The notes: generated by a model from the letters alone, not told the origin. A stretch of DNA of 64,000 nucleotides from Anastatus disparis (GCA_017163975.1 JAFFSR010000365.1:434001-498000); one strand, 5' to 3'. Positions 31,846-43,769 are shown, counted from the first letter of the stretch. Numbers and translations are program-made.

Positions 31846-33028
31846 AATGACAAGATTAGAATACATATGCAAGATCAAAAGTTCTACTATAAGCCATACA
31901 GCGATTTCTTTACACGGAGAAAATTTTTCTATAAAATTTACAATAAAATTCTGTATAAAAATTACAGTGACGCACCGTAATCGTCTTTTTTTGCGATAAT
32001 ATCTCATAAATTTTATGGAACGTTACCGTAAAAATTACTCGTATATTTGCTAATCAGAACTAACGCTATATGACATGTATATACAATGCACATGCACTAA
32101 TTTGTGCTAAAGAGTATTTTTACTTCTTCTACTATTTGTGACGAAGTTCTATAAAAATTACGGTAACGCTCTGTAAATATTGTGATGATATTCTAGGACT
32201 TTTTGTAGAAATTACTATAAAATTTACTAGACAGTAAAAATTGAAAAAAAAAAAAAAAAAAAAAGTATTTGTACAAATTAAACTCATGTTTTGCAGAAAC
32301 ATTTCATAAACTTTCAGAAGTCAATCGAAAATGACTAGAAATTACACAAAAAAGATTTACAATATATAAAATTATTTATAAAAAAAAATCACAAAAAATA
32401 TGTCATTTACCTAACTTTAACTATTAGAAAACTACTGTAATATTTGTTTAACAATTTATATCCATCCAACATACTACACTAACAGCATTCCAAGTATTAT
32501 TATTAAAACAATATACACTGAAATTGTCAAGATATAAATACAATATGTTATCATATTGAAATTCAAATGAATACAGTACGCTATGGTTTAAATGTATATA
32601 AACTATAACCTATAGTCAAATTCTACAATTGCGCACATACATTCAGACATGAGACCCCATTACAAGCAGACATCTAAAAATGAAAAACTTCAAGTCTACT
32701 CTATGACTATAAACATTCTTAACAATTATAAAGCTTGAAAGAAGTACACAATATAAATAAAACCCATATGTTACTAATCGTGATAATAATATTGATTTTA
32801 AGTATGACTAAATTTCCTTTCTCTTTTTCACGGTATCCACTAAATTTTTGTATTCTTTGTATTCTATAGACACAGCACTTTTGATGTCAATCGATCAGGA
32901 TTTATCGTAGATATATAATCTGTAATTAATAAAAAAAAATCTAAATTATCTGGTGCACGAATCATGAAAGGAATTTTCTACAGTCAAAAAGATTCAACGT
33001 TCTCGCAGCTAGCTATCTCTCGAGTCCT
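31846..33028. other. AT-rich sequence, no gene
   Basis: Recurrent TCTATAAAAATTACGGTAACG-like phrases at 31930-32230 suggest a decayed repeat. A poly(A) run lies at 32244-32263. Nothing else is recognised. Confidence 0.4.
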
Positions 33029-33615
33029 CACTGAAAAAAAAATAAGTTAACATGACATCGTAGAGCCATGCTAAAACAGCATAGTGCCTGTTATGTCATT
33101 TCAATATAATAACTATTTTGAATCTACGGAGATACGTTATTGTTGCATTAAGTATAGTAATCAACGAATCTTCATAAAAATAATAAATAATAAAAACTAT
33201 TACACAAAAATGTTTATATTATGATAGATAATTTCGTGAAACAACATCCTATTTAACGAAATTTTTCTGAATTTTTATCAAAATTTTCTAATATATTTTT
33301 GTACATAACCTCAAAATTTTTTTAAAACTTTTTTGCAAAACGTATTTTAGTATAGATACGTGTATATACAACAAATGTTTAAATAGAAATGTACGGTTAT
33401 TTAATAAAATTTTGTTAAACATGATTTATTTACAATGAATCATAAATGTTACTTTTAATAAAAACGACTTGGTTGGCGCACCATGCTGTTTTAGCATGGT
33501 TGCTAAAATAACATTGCATGGTTCCTCTGATGATATTACTGAAATCTACTTGCATATGGAGCCATGTTGTTTTAGCATGGGAACCGAGTTGAATTTGCTT
33601 ATTTTTTTTTCAGTG
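33029..33615. mobile_element. 587-bp MITE with CACTG ends and internal 20-bp palindromes
   Basis: Ends are CACTGAAAAAAAAATAAG at the left and the inverted copy at the right. Three copies of a self-complementary motif, CCATGCTAAAACAGCATGG and variants, lie at about 33068, 33481 and 33561. Flanks show no certain target duplication. No open frame of significance. Confidence 0.65.
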
Positions 33616-34102
33616 CTGTGTCTGCTCTCCTATATTCGCGTCCCGATTCTTTCCATAATGCTTTGCGCGCGTTCTCTCTCGCAGCAAGAAGAGTAAAACC
33701 GTTGAATCCCTACTTCTTTCACGTCAGCCGCATATGCAAAGTAAGCGTACAAGCTTACTAGCATAATGTGCGCTTCACAACGAGGAAAGAGACAGAAGTA
33801 TACTAACATAAAATATACATATAATTTGCCTTTCTCGTTACAAAATATATAGCGAATTCAAAGTGTAAAAAGTTTAAATTGATATTTAGTTAAACAAGCT
33901 CAAAAATGTTAAATAATCAAAGAAAAGGCAGATTTTTGAGTTTTTTGGTAGAAGTAAAAAATATTCTCTTGAAACTATGAGAAATAAGCTCTCCGCTACT
34001 TCTTTGAAACTGAAAAAAACAGATTTTTTAAGATTTCGGACAAAAAATAAAATTATTGACATGAACTTTCTATCTCCTAAGTTAGAAAAATTATGTGTTG
34101 TA

Positions 34103-34368
34103 GTGCGTGCCATCATAAGATAAAATTTATTGAATCCTCTTTTCGAGGATTAAAATTTCAAATTAATTTGACTGTTGAGTTTTGTGATAAATAAGCAGCC
34201 ATAAACTCCAACAAGGGAGAAAGAGCTATAAACAGTGTGTGCCATTATAAGATAAAATGTATTAAATCCTCTTTTTGAGGATTAAAATTGCAAAATAATC
34301 TGACTGTTGAGTTTTGAGATAAATAAGCAGCCATAAACTCCAACAAGAGAGAAAGAGCTATAAACAAT
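34103..34368 (+). repeat. Tandem duplication of 133 bp
   Basis: Two direct copies (34103-34235, 34236-34368) differ at only a few positions. Each contains ATCCTCTTTTCGAGG-like sequence and AAGCAGCCATAAACTCCAAC. The duplicated unit seems to belong to the Mutator-like relic that follows. Confidence 0.85.
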
Positions 34369-34670
34369 CCGTTAACAGATATAGCTTTCTTGCCGCTCGT
34401 ACATTTGGCTATGAACTTGCAAGTTTATCTGGTTTTTGTAGTCTAATAGATTTATCAAAGCCAGTAGCTCATTTGGCTTTCAATACTTTTGATGATTAAA
34501 TAACAAGAGTATACGAACAAGTGGCAAGAGAATCTTTGTCTGAAGCTGTTAAATAGCTGCATTTCCCCAAATAGTGCTGATCTTGATGTGGCTTTCTTAA
34601 GATTATAAAAAAATTTGACATCATTGTTGGAAATGTATCTGATGAGTGGATCAGAACTTCGAATGAGAGA
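34150..34670 (+). pseudogene. Mutator-like transposase fragment, decayed
   Basis: The second half of the duplicated unit can be read as LKFQINLTVEFCDK then AAINSNKGE. After a frameshift near 34395 it reads AARTFGYELASLSGFCSLID, then LSKPVAHLAFNTFDD, stop, ITRVYEQVARESLSEAVK. In animal Mutator-like transposases a cysteine-containing N-terminal segment is followed by a conserved helical block (FxYGxxxxGxGxxxxxxFCxxM) and then the DDE domain; the first two are recognisable here. The DDE part is missing and a Tc5-like fold-back starts at 34700. The match is by pattern only, so the assignment is moderate. Confidence 0.45.
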
Positions 34671-34696
34671 AGATAATTTAATGCAGGGAGATACAC

Positions 34697-35474
34697 TGAC
34701 CAGAAGAGGTCCAGACCTCCGGATCACGGATTTTGCTTAAGCTTTAGGATAAGTTTCTAAATGTCAAAATATGGAGGAAACCAGAATTTCAACGCTTTAT
34801 TGAGCGTTAGTACCTAAAAGGAAATATTTTTCCCTAGTTGTAGGCAATTAGAGAAAATCACTGAAAAAGTTATTAGATTTTCAAACACTTATAGCTCTTC
34901 AGCATTAATAGCTAGAAGTTTAAAACTTTTTTTAAAGAAAGCTGACTTCAAATCCTTTCAAAATACTGCATATAGCATATCAAAATATTTTTTTTTCAAA
35001 AATTATAGAGCAATGAAAATTGAACCAAACTCTAGATTTATTATCAATTAATGTTAAAATAATACATTTCATACCAGTTGCGAACCGTATTTTTTGCCAT
35101 GAGAGCCAAGAAAGAGCAACAAAGTTGCGATTTTGGCGTTAGAATGGCAAAAAGAGATATTTCAGGTTCAATTTTCATTGCTCTGCAACTGAGGAAAAAA
35201 ATAATATTTTGATAGGCTATGACTACTATTTCGAAATGATTTGAGCTCAGCGTTCATTTAAAAAAAATTTCAAGCTTCTAGCTATCAATGCTTAAAAGCT
35301 ATGTGTTTAAATATCTAGTAATTCTTTTAGTGATTTTCTTTAATTGCCTGTAACTAGGGAAATACTGAGCGTTTGTGACTATAACTTTAACTTTTTCCAT
35401 ATTTTGTCATCTGAAAACTTATATCGAAGTTTGAGTAAAATCCGTGATCCGGAGATGTGATACTCTCCTAGTTA
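34697..35474. mobile_element. 772-bp fold-back Tc5-like element
   Basis: The element spans 34700-35471 with ends CCAGAAGAGG and, inward from the right, CTAGGAGAGT. Flanks are TGA and TTA, both TNA but not identical. The arms are ~370 bp. Subterminal GGATCACGGATTTTG then TAGGATAAGTTT matches the conserved subterminal block of the elements at 1997 and 7094. The centre holds the ~75-bp dispersed repeat shared with 28975-29055. Non-coding. Confidence 0.75.
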
Positions 35475-35475
35475 A

Positions 35476-36085
35476 TAATAAAATAATCATGCAGAACAAT
35501 ATTGAATTAATGAAAACAACATAATAGTGTCATAAAAAAAAAGTAAAAAATGAGAAAATAACATAAAATCACTTAAAATAACAGCGAGCATCTGAAATGA
35601 TGACTTTTACATAACACGTTGCGTTTGAAGCAAATCTAATGGTCATAAAAATGTCAACGAAAAAGGACAGTGGGGTTCGATTTGGTATAACTCATACATT
35701 TAAATCCTGTTGAATTTGAAATCTTATCTGCTTTCATTGTCTGAAAATCTTGAAATTAAGATTTAAAATAACTTTTTTATTATTTTCGCTAATTTTATCA
35801 ATTTATAATATTTAGACATAATGTTATAATTATATAAATATTAACGTGTCCCTTATTTCCCGGAGTATGAAAATCAGTCATGATGCACTCTTGATTTCAA
35901 GTATTTTGTTGAAAACTTCAGAAAAAACTTTGGTAATAGGAAAAAATGAACAGTGCCACCACTCATAAAAAAGTTTTCCGAAGGGTAATTTTTTTCGCAT
36001 ATTTTATTTTTGTATAATATAAGGGACTTTGATGGATATTCAAATTTTAGAATATTTAAATTGGAAGCGAAAAAAAAGTGTTATT
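35476..36085. other. AT-rich sequence without recognisable features
   Basis: No significant open frame, repeat or inverted structure was seen here. Confidence 0.4.
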
Positions 36086-37028
36086 AACTTGTAACATGGC
36101 AAAATTGCTATGTTACTTAAACCCCGCTTTTATAATACGATAGTATATGCGGCAGAAGGAAGACCTTAAATTCGCGCGCGGTTAATAGAAAGACAACGCC
36201 GGTCAAGCTAAAGCCAACCCCAAGCCACTAACTATACCCGCGTGCACAGCACATCTCGAAGCCCTTAATATACAATAAAGCTTAACCAATGTGCCTAGTC
36301 TACGCATAGCCTGACTCTAGCAGTCAAGTAGACGGAAAAGGCAAGAGTATAAGGTGGCGCGCATAGCGTGCCGCATGAAGAAGGAAAAGCATCCATCTTG
36401 AGATGCTCATTCCTTCTGCCGTTCGTCTACAGGTTGGTCGACGTAAAGTCTTTTGGTACTAGCGCAGCTAATCGTACAGAGCGAAACACCTTTTCGATAA
36501 CTCTCGTGATTGCGATTTCTGTGAGCACAAGAGAGTATTTCTGGCGTGAGTGTGTGAAAGCATAAATGCTTTATTCTAGCCTTGATTTGTACTAAGCTTT
36601 ACGAGTAAGATACATCATGATTTTTCCTTATTCTGTGCGCGTGTGTGCTGGTGACCACGTGCGCGGTATTAGTTAGTGCGTCCGTTTTTCTTTCTAGCTT
36701 CCGTTCAAGCTAATTTGTTATGTAATTTTCCAGCAAACTACTCCATATTAATTTATGACGCGCATCGTTGGCTCTCTTTTCGCCGCGTTGCTGTAATAGT
36801 AGCACCATTAAAATAACGTACGGAGTCGCGTCCGTTAACGCGACTGACGCCCTTTTTAGTGTATAGCTAGCAGTTGTGAATTAATAAAATACATAAATTT
36901 CTGATATTTCAGCTGATTTCTTTTTTTTATGTTATGTGAATATTTTTTGTGTAATAACCAAGTATACCTCTAGCTATACATTTAGCTAATCTTGTACGGT
37001 CACCTGATCCCCATGGCCGTTACAAACT
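36086..37028 (+). mobile_element. Solo LTR (935 bp) with 4-bp target duplication
   Basis: The segment 36090-37024 begins TGTAACATGG and ends CCATGGCCGTTACA, a TG...CA LTR with short inverted ends. It is flanked by AACT on both sides (36086-36089 and 37025-37028). It is clearly more GC-rich than its surroundings and contains a TATA-like GAGTATAAGG at ~36346 and an AATAAA poly(A) signal at ~36885. No internal retroelement genes adjoin it, so it is what remains after recombination between two LTRs. The 4-bp duplication suits Ty3/Gypsy-type elements (inference). Confidence 0.75.
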
Positions 37029-37717
37029 TCTTTGAAACCCTTTTAGTTGAGATATAAGTGCAAAGTGCTGATAATTCAAAAAAAAAAAAAAAAAAAAATT
37101 TCGATTTTAGCTGTTTTTAGAGTCATGAGTAATCTAACAGCCTTGTTAACGCCACATAATGATAGCTCACTTCAAAACCTTCAATTTGATGGATGACAGT
37201 ACTCTCTAGAGCCTAAGGATCATGAGTTATAGCCATTTTAAGTTTGAAAAAATTTATAGGTATCAAAATCCAGCGTCATGTATTTTCTTCTTAAATTGAA
37301 ATGTCCATATCTTTGATCTCCTTTAATCTTTCGAGCTCTGGAATAGCTTAAATGAAAACTGTTGACGTTAACTACCGTCATATTTGATATAAAATGACAA
37401 ATCATAATTAAAAAATAAGTTGATCATTATTATTAAGTATCGTCACTAAGTATCATCGTAATTATTAAGCTTTAACTCACCCTAATTTTGTTCTAAAATT
37501 AAATGTTTTCAGTTTGAAAAATTTAGTGTTTTCAGGAATACACGTCAATCTTGTCGGGGGCAGACTAATGCATATAATTAAAAGAACAATCGAATTGCAA
37601 AATACACATGCAAATATAAATAGATGAACTATAATCAAATTTTTCATTTTAACACAATATATTACAAAAATTAATGATAAAAGTACATCGTGAGTATAAT
37701 TGTTGAAAGTTCATTTA
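37029..37717. other. AT-rich sequence with a poly(A) run
   Basis: A 20-bp A run lies at about 37078-37098. The rest shows no gene or clear repeat. Confidence 0.4.
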
Positions 37718-37856
37718 TTAATCCTTTCAGGGGCGCATTAAAACTGTGCATTGGCAACGCTATATTACAAGTGAATTTTTTCCCTATCAAAAATCAGGGA
37801 AAATCGCGAAAAAATGAGTGGGTCTCCAGGAGACCCACTGCCCCTGAAAGGGTTAA
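37718..37856. mobile_element. 131-bp piggyBac-type MITE with TTAA duplication
   Basis: The element spans 37722-37852, flanked by TTAA on both sides. Ends are TCCTTTCAGGGGC and GCCCCTGAAAGGG. An internal palindrome GTGGGTCTCCAGGAGACCCAC lies next to the right end, as in many piggyBac-family elements with a subterminal inverted repeat. Confidence 0.8.
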
Positions 37857-37924
37857 TCTGATGATTCGATAGTCGATGTAAGAATCCAATCTGTAAAGAA
37901 ACATGTAGTGGTGAATTTACGATG

Positions 37925-38978
37925 TACACTCTAAACTCAAAAGAGTAAAAATTGGAAATAAAAAGTAAAAAAGTATAGTTTTTCCCTTATAAAAGAGTAA
38001 ATTGAAGATTTTACCACTTGTAGGGGTAAATTTGATAACTATATAATTTATAAAGATAAACTTAAGGTGTTTACTCTTTTTCTAAAAATGAAAACGTTTT
38101 TTTTTACTTTATGTAAATCAAATGATTTTAAAAGGTTAATATGATGCTTTTTCTCTTTTTCATAAAGATTAGAATCTATGTTCTTTACTTTACAAAGAAT
38201 AAAAGATTATGCTACCTTTTTCAAAGAGTAATTTGATGAATTTACTATTTCGCTAAAGAATAAAAGGCACATTTATAACTTTGTAAAGAATAAAATAATA
38301 CTTTAAAAGTTAAAGAGAATAATTTAATCAATATTTGCTTTTACGATATTCCTCAAAAGAGTAAATTAATCAATTTACTATTTTCGAAATGATAAAGCCA
38401 TGTAACTACTATAAGTATGGAAGAAACATACACTGAAAAGCTTTTCAGGAATATAAAAATTCCCATAGTATTATAAGTATCTCCAATACTTATAGTAGTC
38501 ACGTGACTTTATCATCCCGAAAATAGTAAATTGATGAATTTACTCTTTTGAGAAATAACGTGAAAGCAAATATTGATTAAATTATTCTTTTAAATTATTA
38601 AGATATTATTATTTTACTCTTTGCAAAACTATGAATGTGCCTTTTACTCTTCGGCAAAAAAGTAAACACATCAAATTACTCTTTAGAAACGGCAGTATAA
38701 TCTTTTACTCTTTGTAAAATTAAAAATATAGATACTAATCTTTATGAAAAGAGAGAAAGCATCATATTAACCTTTTAAAATAATTTGATTTTCATAAAGT
38801 AAAAAACACGTTTTCACTGTTAGGAAAAGAGTAAACGCCTTAAGTTTATCATTATAAACTATCAAGTCATCAAATATAACTTTACAAGTGGTAAAATCTT
38901 CAATTAATTTTTTTAAGTGAAAAAAATATACTTTTTCACTTTTATTTCCAATTTTTACTCTTTTGAGTTTAAAGTGTA
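37925..38978. mobile_element. 1.05-kb palindromic element built from GAGTAAA motifs
   Basis: The element spans 37927-38976 with ends CACTCTAAACTCAAAAGAG and its inverted copy, flanked by TA. The two ~500-bp arms pair along their whole length with mismatches, and the centre is near 38440. Each arm carries about ten copies of GAGTAAA or AAAGAATAAAA, in alternating orientation and spaced a few tens of bases. No coding sequence. A TA duplication suggests the Tc1/mariner group but is weak evidence. Confidence 0.75.
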
Positions 38979-39690
38979 CACTTATCATTAATTTATACTC
39001 AATTTGTTTTCTATATAATCCTGAAATTAATAGTTAGACAAAAATTAAGTTACAAAAAGCGATTTTGTAGAGCGCAAAATTTTTGCGCGCAAAGCACATA
39101 AGTGTTTCGCGCGAAAAATGTTGCTTCGCAACATGCGTGTTAGGTGGCCCTTGCAAGCTGCTACAATAAGCTGACGCAAGTATATGCTATAAGATGTATC
39201 AATCTTGAAAGTCTTTGGAACTTGGCAAGATAAAATTAATTTTTATTTATCATTAACTTTGACCGCTTTTCAAAATTTATTAGTGAATATACTTATAATT
39301 GATAATACTAAATATAATTATTACAATGTTCAGAAATCTTTCATATTAAGTATTTTTATATGTCGTATTTAAATTTTGTAGCTGAATCCAAAATTATGTC
39401 TAATTTTGCTTATGTTCTGTGATTCAAAAAGAAGAGTGAAGAGCAATAAGTTTTTATTATGCTCTAGAATTCATGTACTTTGATAGAATAGAAAAAAATT
39501 AAAATATTGAAGAAAAATATTATAATAATACCAGAAAAACATTAAGTAAAGAGAATAATTGGAGAAAAATTTGAAATTATACTAGAAACCACTCGAGTGT
39601 AAAACATTTCTAAAAAATTCAAATAGTTGTGACGTGGTATTTTCACGCCACAATAATTTTTTTTTGTTTTATTTATTTAAAATAATTCTC
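38979..39690. other. AT-rich sequence, no gene
   Basis: A short GC-rich patch at 39060-39180 includes GCGCGCAAAGC. No coding feature or repeat recognised. Confidence 0.4.
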
Positions 39691-39694
39691 TATT

Positions 39695-40235
39695 ACACAG
39701 GCCAACAGAATTTGACAAAAATATTTTACCAAGAACCCCAGTATACTTTTCCGAAGGTTTTTTGCACGCTGAATCCGAATCCGAGGTCAGAATTGCTCTA
39801 GTGGCTCCAGTTTTTGAGATATCCTAACCTCAAAGTGCAAAAAACACCGTTTTTGACGTTATTCGAGGTTATGTAGCAAAGCAAATAACTTTTATTAAGA
39901 AAAACTGTATACACCAAATTAAAGTATGTTTCTTCTTTTTTCAAATGCCGTTGAGTTTGCTCGGATATCTTTTTTTTTCACAAAGTTACACCAATTTGAA
40001 AATTTCATGTTTAATGAATTTATGAAGCATCACACTATTCCGCTCAAGCTATCGAACAAGTAACTATATTGAAGAGCCACTTGTCAATTTAAAGCAAACT
40101 TGGTAAATTGTAAGAATACTAAAAAGTATTGTGAGCATCTTGTTTATATTTATAAAATCCCCGTTTAAGGGGTAGAAACCACCCCTATCAACCCCCAAGC
40201 AGGCTGACTCACCCAACCCTGGGTAGAGCAAGTTT
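39695..40235 (+). repeat. Left terminal inverted repeat of the 5.66-kb element
   Basis: Reverse complement of about 44815-45356. Landmarks are ACACAGGCCAACAG, GAATCCGAATCCGAGGTCAG, TTACACCAATTTGAAAATTT and AACCACCCCTATCAACCCCC in the same order on the opposite strand at the right end. Confidence 0.85.
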
Positions 40236-40880
40236 AATCAATTGCTTTTCGATAAATAAACTAAATGTTCTACCACAGCTAGCCCTTTAAAACTTAGCCT
40301 AGATAGGCCTTATCCTATAAACCTCCCCATGTACCTCCACAACTCTTAAAAACCACCCCTTCCAACCCCTAAGCAGGCTCACCCACATAACCCTGGGAAG
40401 AGCAAGTTTAATCAAGTGCTTTTCAAAGAAAAAACTAATTTTTTAACCACCGATAGGCGTACTAATCTTTATCTAGAAAGGCCTCATCCCCATACACCTC
40501 CACAACTCTTAAAAACTACCCCTACCAACCCCTAAGCAGGCTTACCCACATAACCGTGGGAAGAGCAAGTTTCATTAACTGCTTTTCGATACAAAAGAAA
40601 CTAATTTTTCAATACATATTACCTCCATATGCCTCATTGCTATATAACTCAACCTCTCTCAAAAACCACCTCTTTCTGCCCCTTGCTGGCTAAACTACGT
40701 AACCCTAATTACAGCACGTTCAATTAAATGCTTTTTGATAAAAAAATTAATTCTTTAATCAAAAATAGGCATACAGATCTTAACCTGGGTATGCCTCATC
40801 CCTGTATACATGTATAACCCTAAAAACCCTTGGGTAGGTTAATCATGTAATTCTGGGTAGAGCTATTTTAATCATGTGAA
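40150..40880 (+). repeat. Five tandem subterminal repeats of ~150-170 bp (left side)
   Basis: Units contain AAAAACCACCCCTACCAACC, CCTAAGCAGGCT-ACCCACATAACC, GGGAAGAGCAAGTTTAATCA and GATAGGCGTACTAATCTT-like phrases, near 40182, 40350, 40511, 40662 and 40812. Similarity drops from the end inward. The array lies just inside the terminal repeat, the place where transposases bind iterons in several DNA transposon families. Confidence 0.8.
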
Positions 40881-41149
40881 ATTCGGTGAAGAAATTAATC
40901 TCATATAGACAAATGCAGCTTATTCTTTATATTCCAACCTTATTGTATTACGTAGACATTTTGTATATCCAATCAACGTAAGTTCTTTCAACCAAAAGAC
41001 TCAAAGCTCAAGCCAGCCGGCATCAAATATTATATTCAACTCATACTTAAACTTTAATTCTGTGAAATTCATTAAGTATGTTGTAGCAATACTAATGTAT
41101 TGTTAAATTGGGTATGTCAGATCCATCCTCTCTAAATTCATTTTTTTTA

Positions 41150-41300
41150 ACATAGACTGATCTCCCAGCGCACCTCGCGCGCACTCTGTCTCGCCGTTTC
41201 GCCTCTCTCGACTCTCTACGCTAATTGTTTTTTTCTCTTCTTCCGCACGCGTGTTGTCTGTCATTGGTCTCGACCAATCAAAACAGCTGTATAAAGGCTT
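41150..41300 (+). promoter_or_regulatory. Promoter-like block upstream of the DDE-like transposase
   Basis: A GC- and pyrimidine-rich segment precedes ATTGGTCTCGACCAAT (paired CCAAT boxes, 41263-41278), CAGCTG (E-box, 41284-41289) and TATAAAGG (41290-41297). This sits ~750 bp upstream of the transposase start inside the same transposon, so a 5' UTR or intron would separate them. Motif-based only. Confidence 0.45.
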
Positions 41301-42043
41301 TAACTTTAACCTCATATTTTTTTAAGGAGAGATAAACCTGAATTTTGCTAATGTCTAAAACTTAATTGAAAGAATTTGTTTTTAAACAAATTTATAATAA
41401 ACGTTTAAGGTTAATTTTAATATAGATGTGGCTAAATTGTACTTGTAGAATATTATAGCTATATTTAAATGTTAACAAGGTAAATTGTATATATTTTACA
41501 ACATTCGTTTAAAAAAATCAATATATAAATTTGAAACGTTTTCTTTACTTTAACTTTTTTTTAGTGAATATTCCGGTACATGCGATTAATACTTTTAAAC
41601 TTTCTGTGTCTTTGTCAATATAATTGTTTAGAAAGATAAATATATCAGTTTATCATTTTTACTAAATCAGATCTAATGTAATTTAACATTACTTACTTAT
41701 CAATTTTCTAATTTAGAGTCCAAAGATAAATTTTTAAAGATAAAATAGTTTCTGTTAATGATAAGATCAACATCACCATAATTTTATGATCACTTTATTT
41801 TTATTTTACTTAATTTTAACATCACTTGATTTTTCTACTTAATTATAATATCACTTAATTACTCTGATTTATTTTAACATTACATTGATATAGCTTGAAA
41901 TCGAACATCACTTTCTTATAACTCCGTAAAGGCATCTTTACATCTTATTCAGAACAAATCTTTAGCTGTTAAGTTTTCAACTTTTGTAACTTTAATGAGA
42001 AAACCCCCAACATATTAAATTACATTTTACTGTTAAATTTAAT

Positions 42044-43764
42044 TTGAAACATAAAATTTATTCTATCAACATGTCTTTGAGATGCCCTTGTACAAGCAAA
42101 AAAGATAAATTTTGTTACGTTTGCGGAAATTTTGAGACAGAAAATAACCGCAGATCTATTAATGAAACTATTAAACAAAAATTTTTAGAATGTTATGGAA
42201 CAGCTATAACAAATTTAGATAAAACGTGGGTACCAACAATCATTTGTAGTTCTTGTCGAAACACATTAAATAGATGGAATGATATTAAAAATGATGTCAT
42301 CGTTGAGCCGGTCATTTGGCGCGAGCCATTAAATCATGATAAAGACTGTTACTTTTGCGCTTATGATATAACAGGAATCAATAAAAAAAAGGAAAAAAAG
42401 TTAAGACTCCTTCTGTAGATAGCGTAACACCTCCTAAAAGAGGAAAAATTGATAGTTCACAAAAAAAAGTCTCGGAACCACGTAGTCTTGAGCAAATTGA
42501 TGCTATAGAAAGTGAGCACAGTAGTAACAAAGAATATTTTTCTGATGATGAAAAACCCATATTTTATAATCAAGACGACTTAGACGATCTAATCCGTGAT
42601 CTAGGTCTTTCCAAAGATTCAGCTGAGTTGTTAGCTTCTAGGTTAAAGGAGAGAAATTTGCTATTGCCTGGTACAAAAATAACTGCTTACAGAAACAGAG
42701 AACAGAACTTTATAAAGTACTTTACGAGTGAAGATACCTTAGTATATTGCCATGATATTAAAGGACTTGTTAACGAATATAAAACAGCATCTTATTCTTA
42801 TAAGCCAGATGACTGGCGGCTGTTCATTGATTCTTCTACAGAGAGCCTCAAAGCAGTATTGCTTCATAACGGAAATGAATATGCGTCAATTTCTATTGCT
42901 CATTCTAGTACGCTAAAAGAATCGTATGAAACATTTCGACTTCTCCTGGAAAAAGTTAACTACAATTTGCACCAATGGTTGATATGCGGTGACTTTAAGA
43001 TGATAAATATTTTACTTGGTTTACAATCTGGGAACATTAAATACCCTTGTTATATTTGTCTTTGGGATAGCCGGGATCGAGATCAACATTACATCAAAAA
43101 GGAGTGGGAAAAAAGATCGAAATGGGAAGTAGGATCTGAAAATGTTGTGTATGAGAGCCTTGTTAACAGAAGCAAAAATTTTACTACCACCTCTTCACAT
43201 AAAATTGGGACTAATAAAGCAATTTGTAAAAGCTCTAGATACAGATGGTGATTGTTTTCAGTATATTACATCTAAATTTTCCCATTTATCAGATGCTAAA
43301 ATAAAAGAAGGTGTTTTTGTTGGTCCTGATATTAGAGCTCTAATGAAGGATGAAGATTTTGTGAAGTGTATGAAAATTGATGAAAAAAATGCTTGGTTGA
43401 GTTTCAAAAAAGTTACAGAAAACTTTTTGGGAAACTATCGAGATCCTAAATACGCAACTATAGTCACAAAAATGTTAAAGGATTTTCATAAATTAGGCTG
43501 TAAGATGAGCATGAAATTGCATTTTTATTTTCTCACTTGGAAAACTTTCCTAAAAACGTAGGGGCATTCAGCGAAGAGATGGGTGAACGCTTTCATCAGG
43601 ACATTAAACAACAAGAGCGTCGTTATCAAGGTAAATTAACTGTGAGAATGATGGCAGATTATGCCTGGTCTCTTAAAAGAAATAACAACTCACCTCACCA
43701 TAGACGCAAGTCTCTTAAACGATCGTTTGAATGGTCACGTAAACGCTTCCATAAGAAGAAATAA
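42044..43764 (+). pseudogene. DDE-like transposase of unassigned family, three frameshifts
   Basis: The N-terminal part (42044-42418) is cysteine-rich: RCPCTSKKDKFCYVCGNF, then CSSCRNTLNRW, then CYFCAYD, a likely zinc-binding module. Frame changes in an A-run near 42400, near 43180 and near 43525 split the rest. The core has DDWRLFIDSSTESLKAVLLH (Asp 68 of the second segment), QWLICGDFKMINILLGLQSG (Asp 122) followed by YPCYICLWDSRDRDQHY, then LLPPLHIKLGLIKQFVKALD, and MGERFHQDIKQQERRYQGK (Glu at ~43587). The FIDSS, CGDFK and GERFHQD blocks are spaced like a DDE catalytic triad in an RNase H-like fold (inference). The C-terminus is basic (KSLKRSFEWSRKRFHKKK). The family is common in insect and other invertebrate genomes, but I cannot name it. 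Confidence 0.65.
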
Positions 43765-43769
43765 GCATA

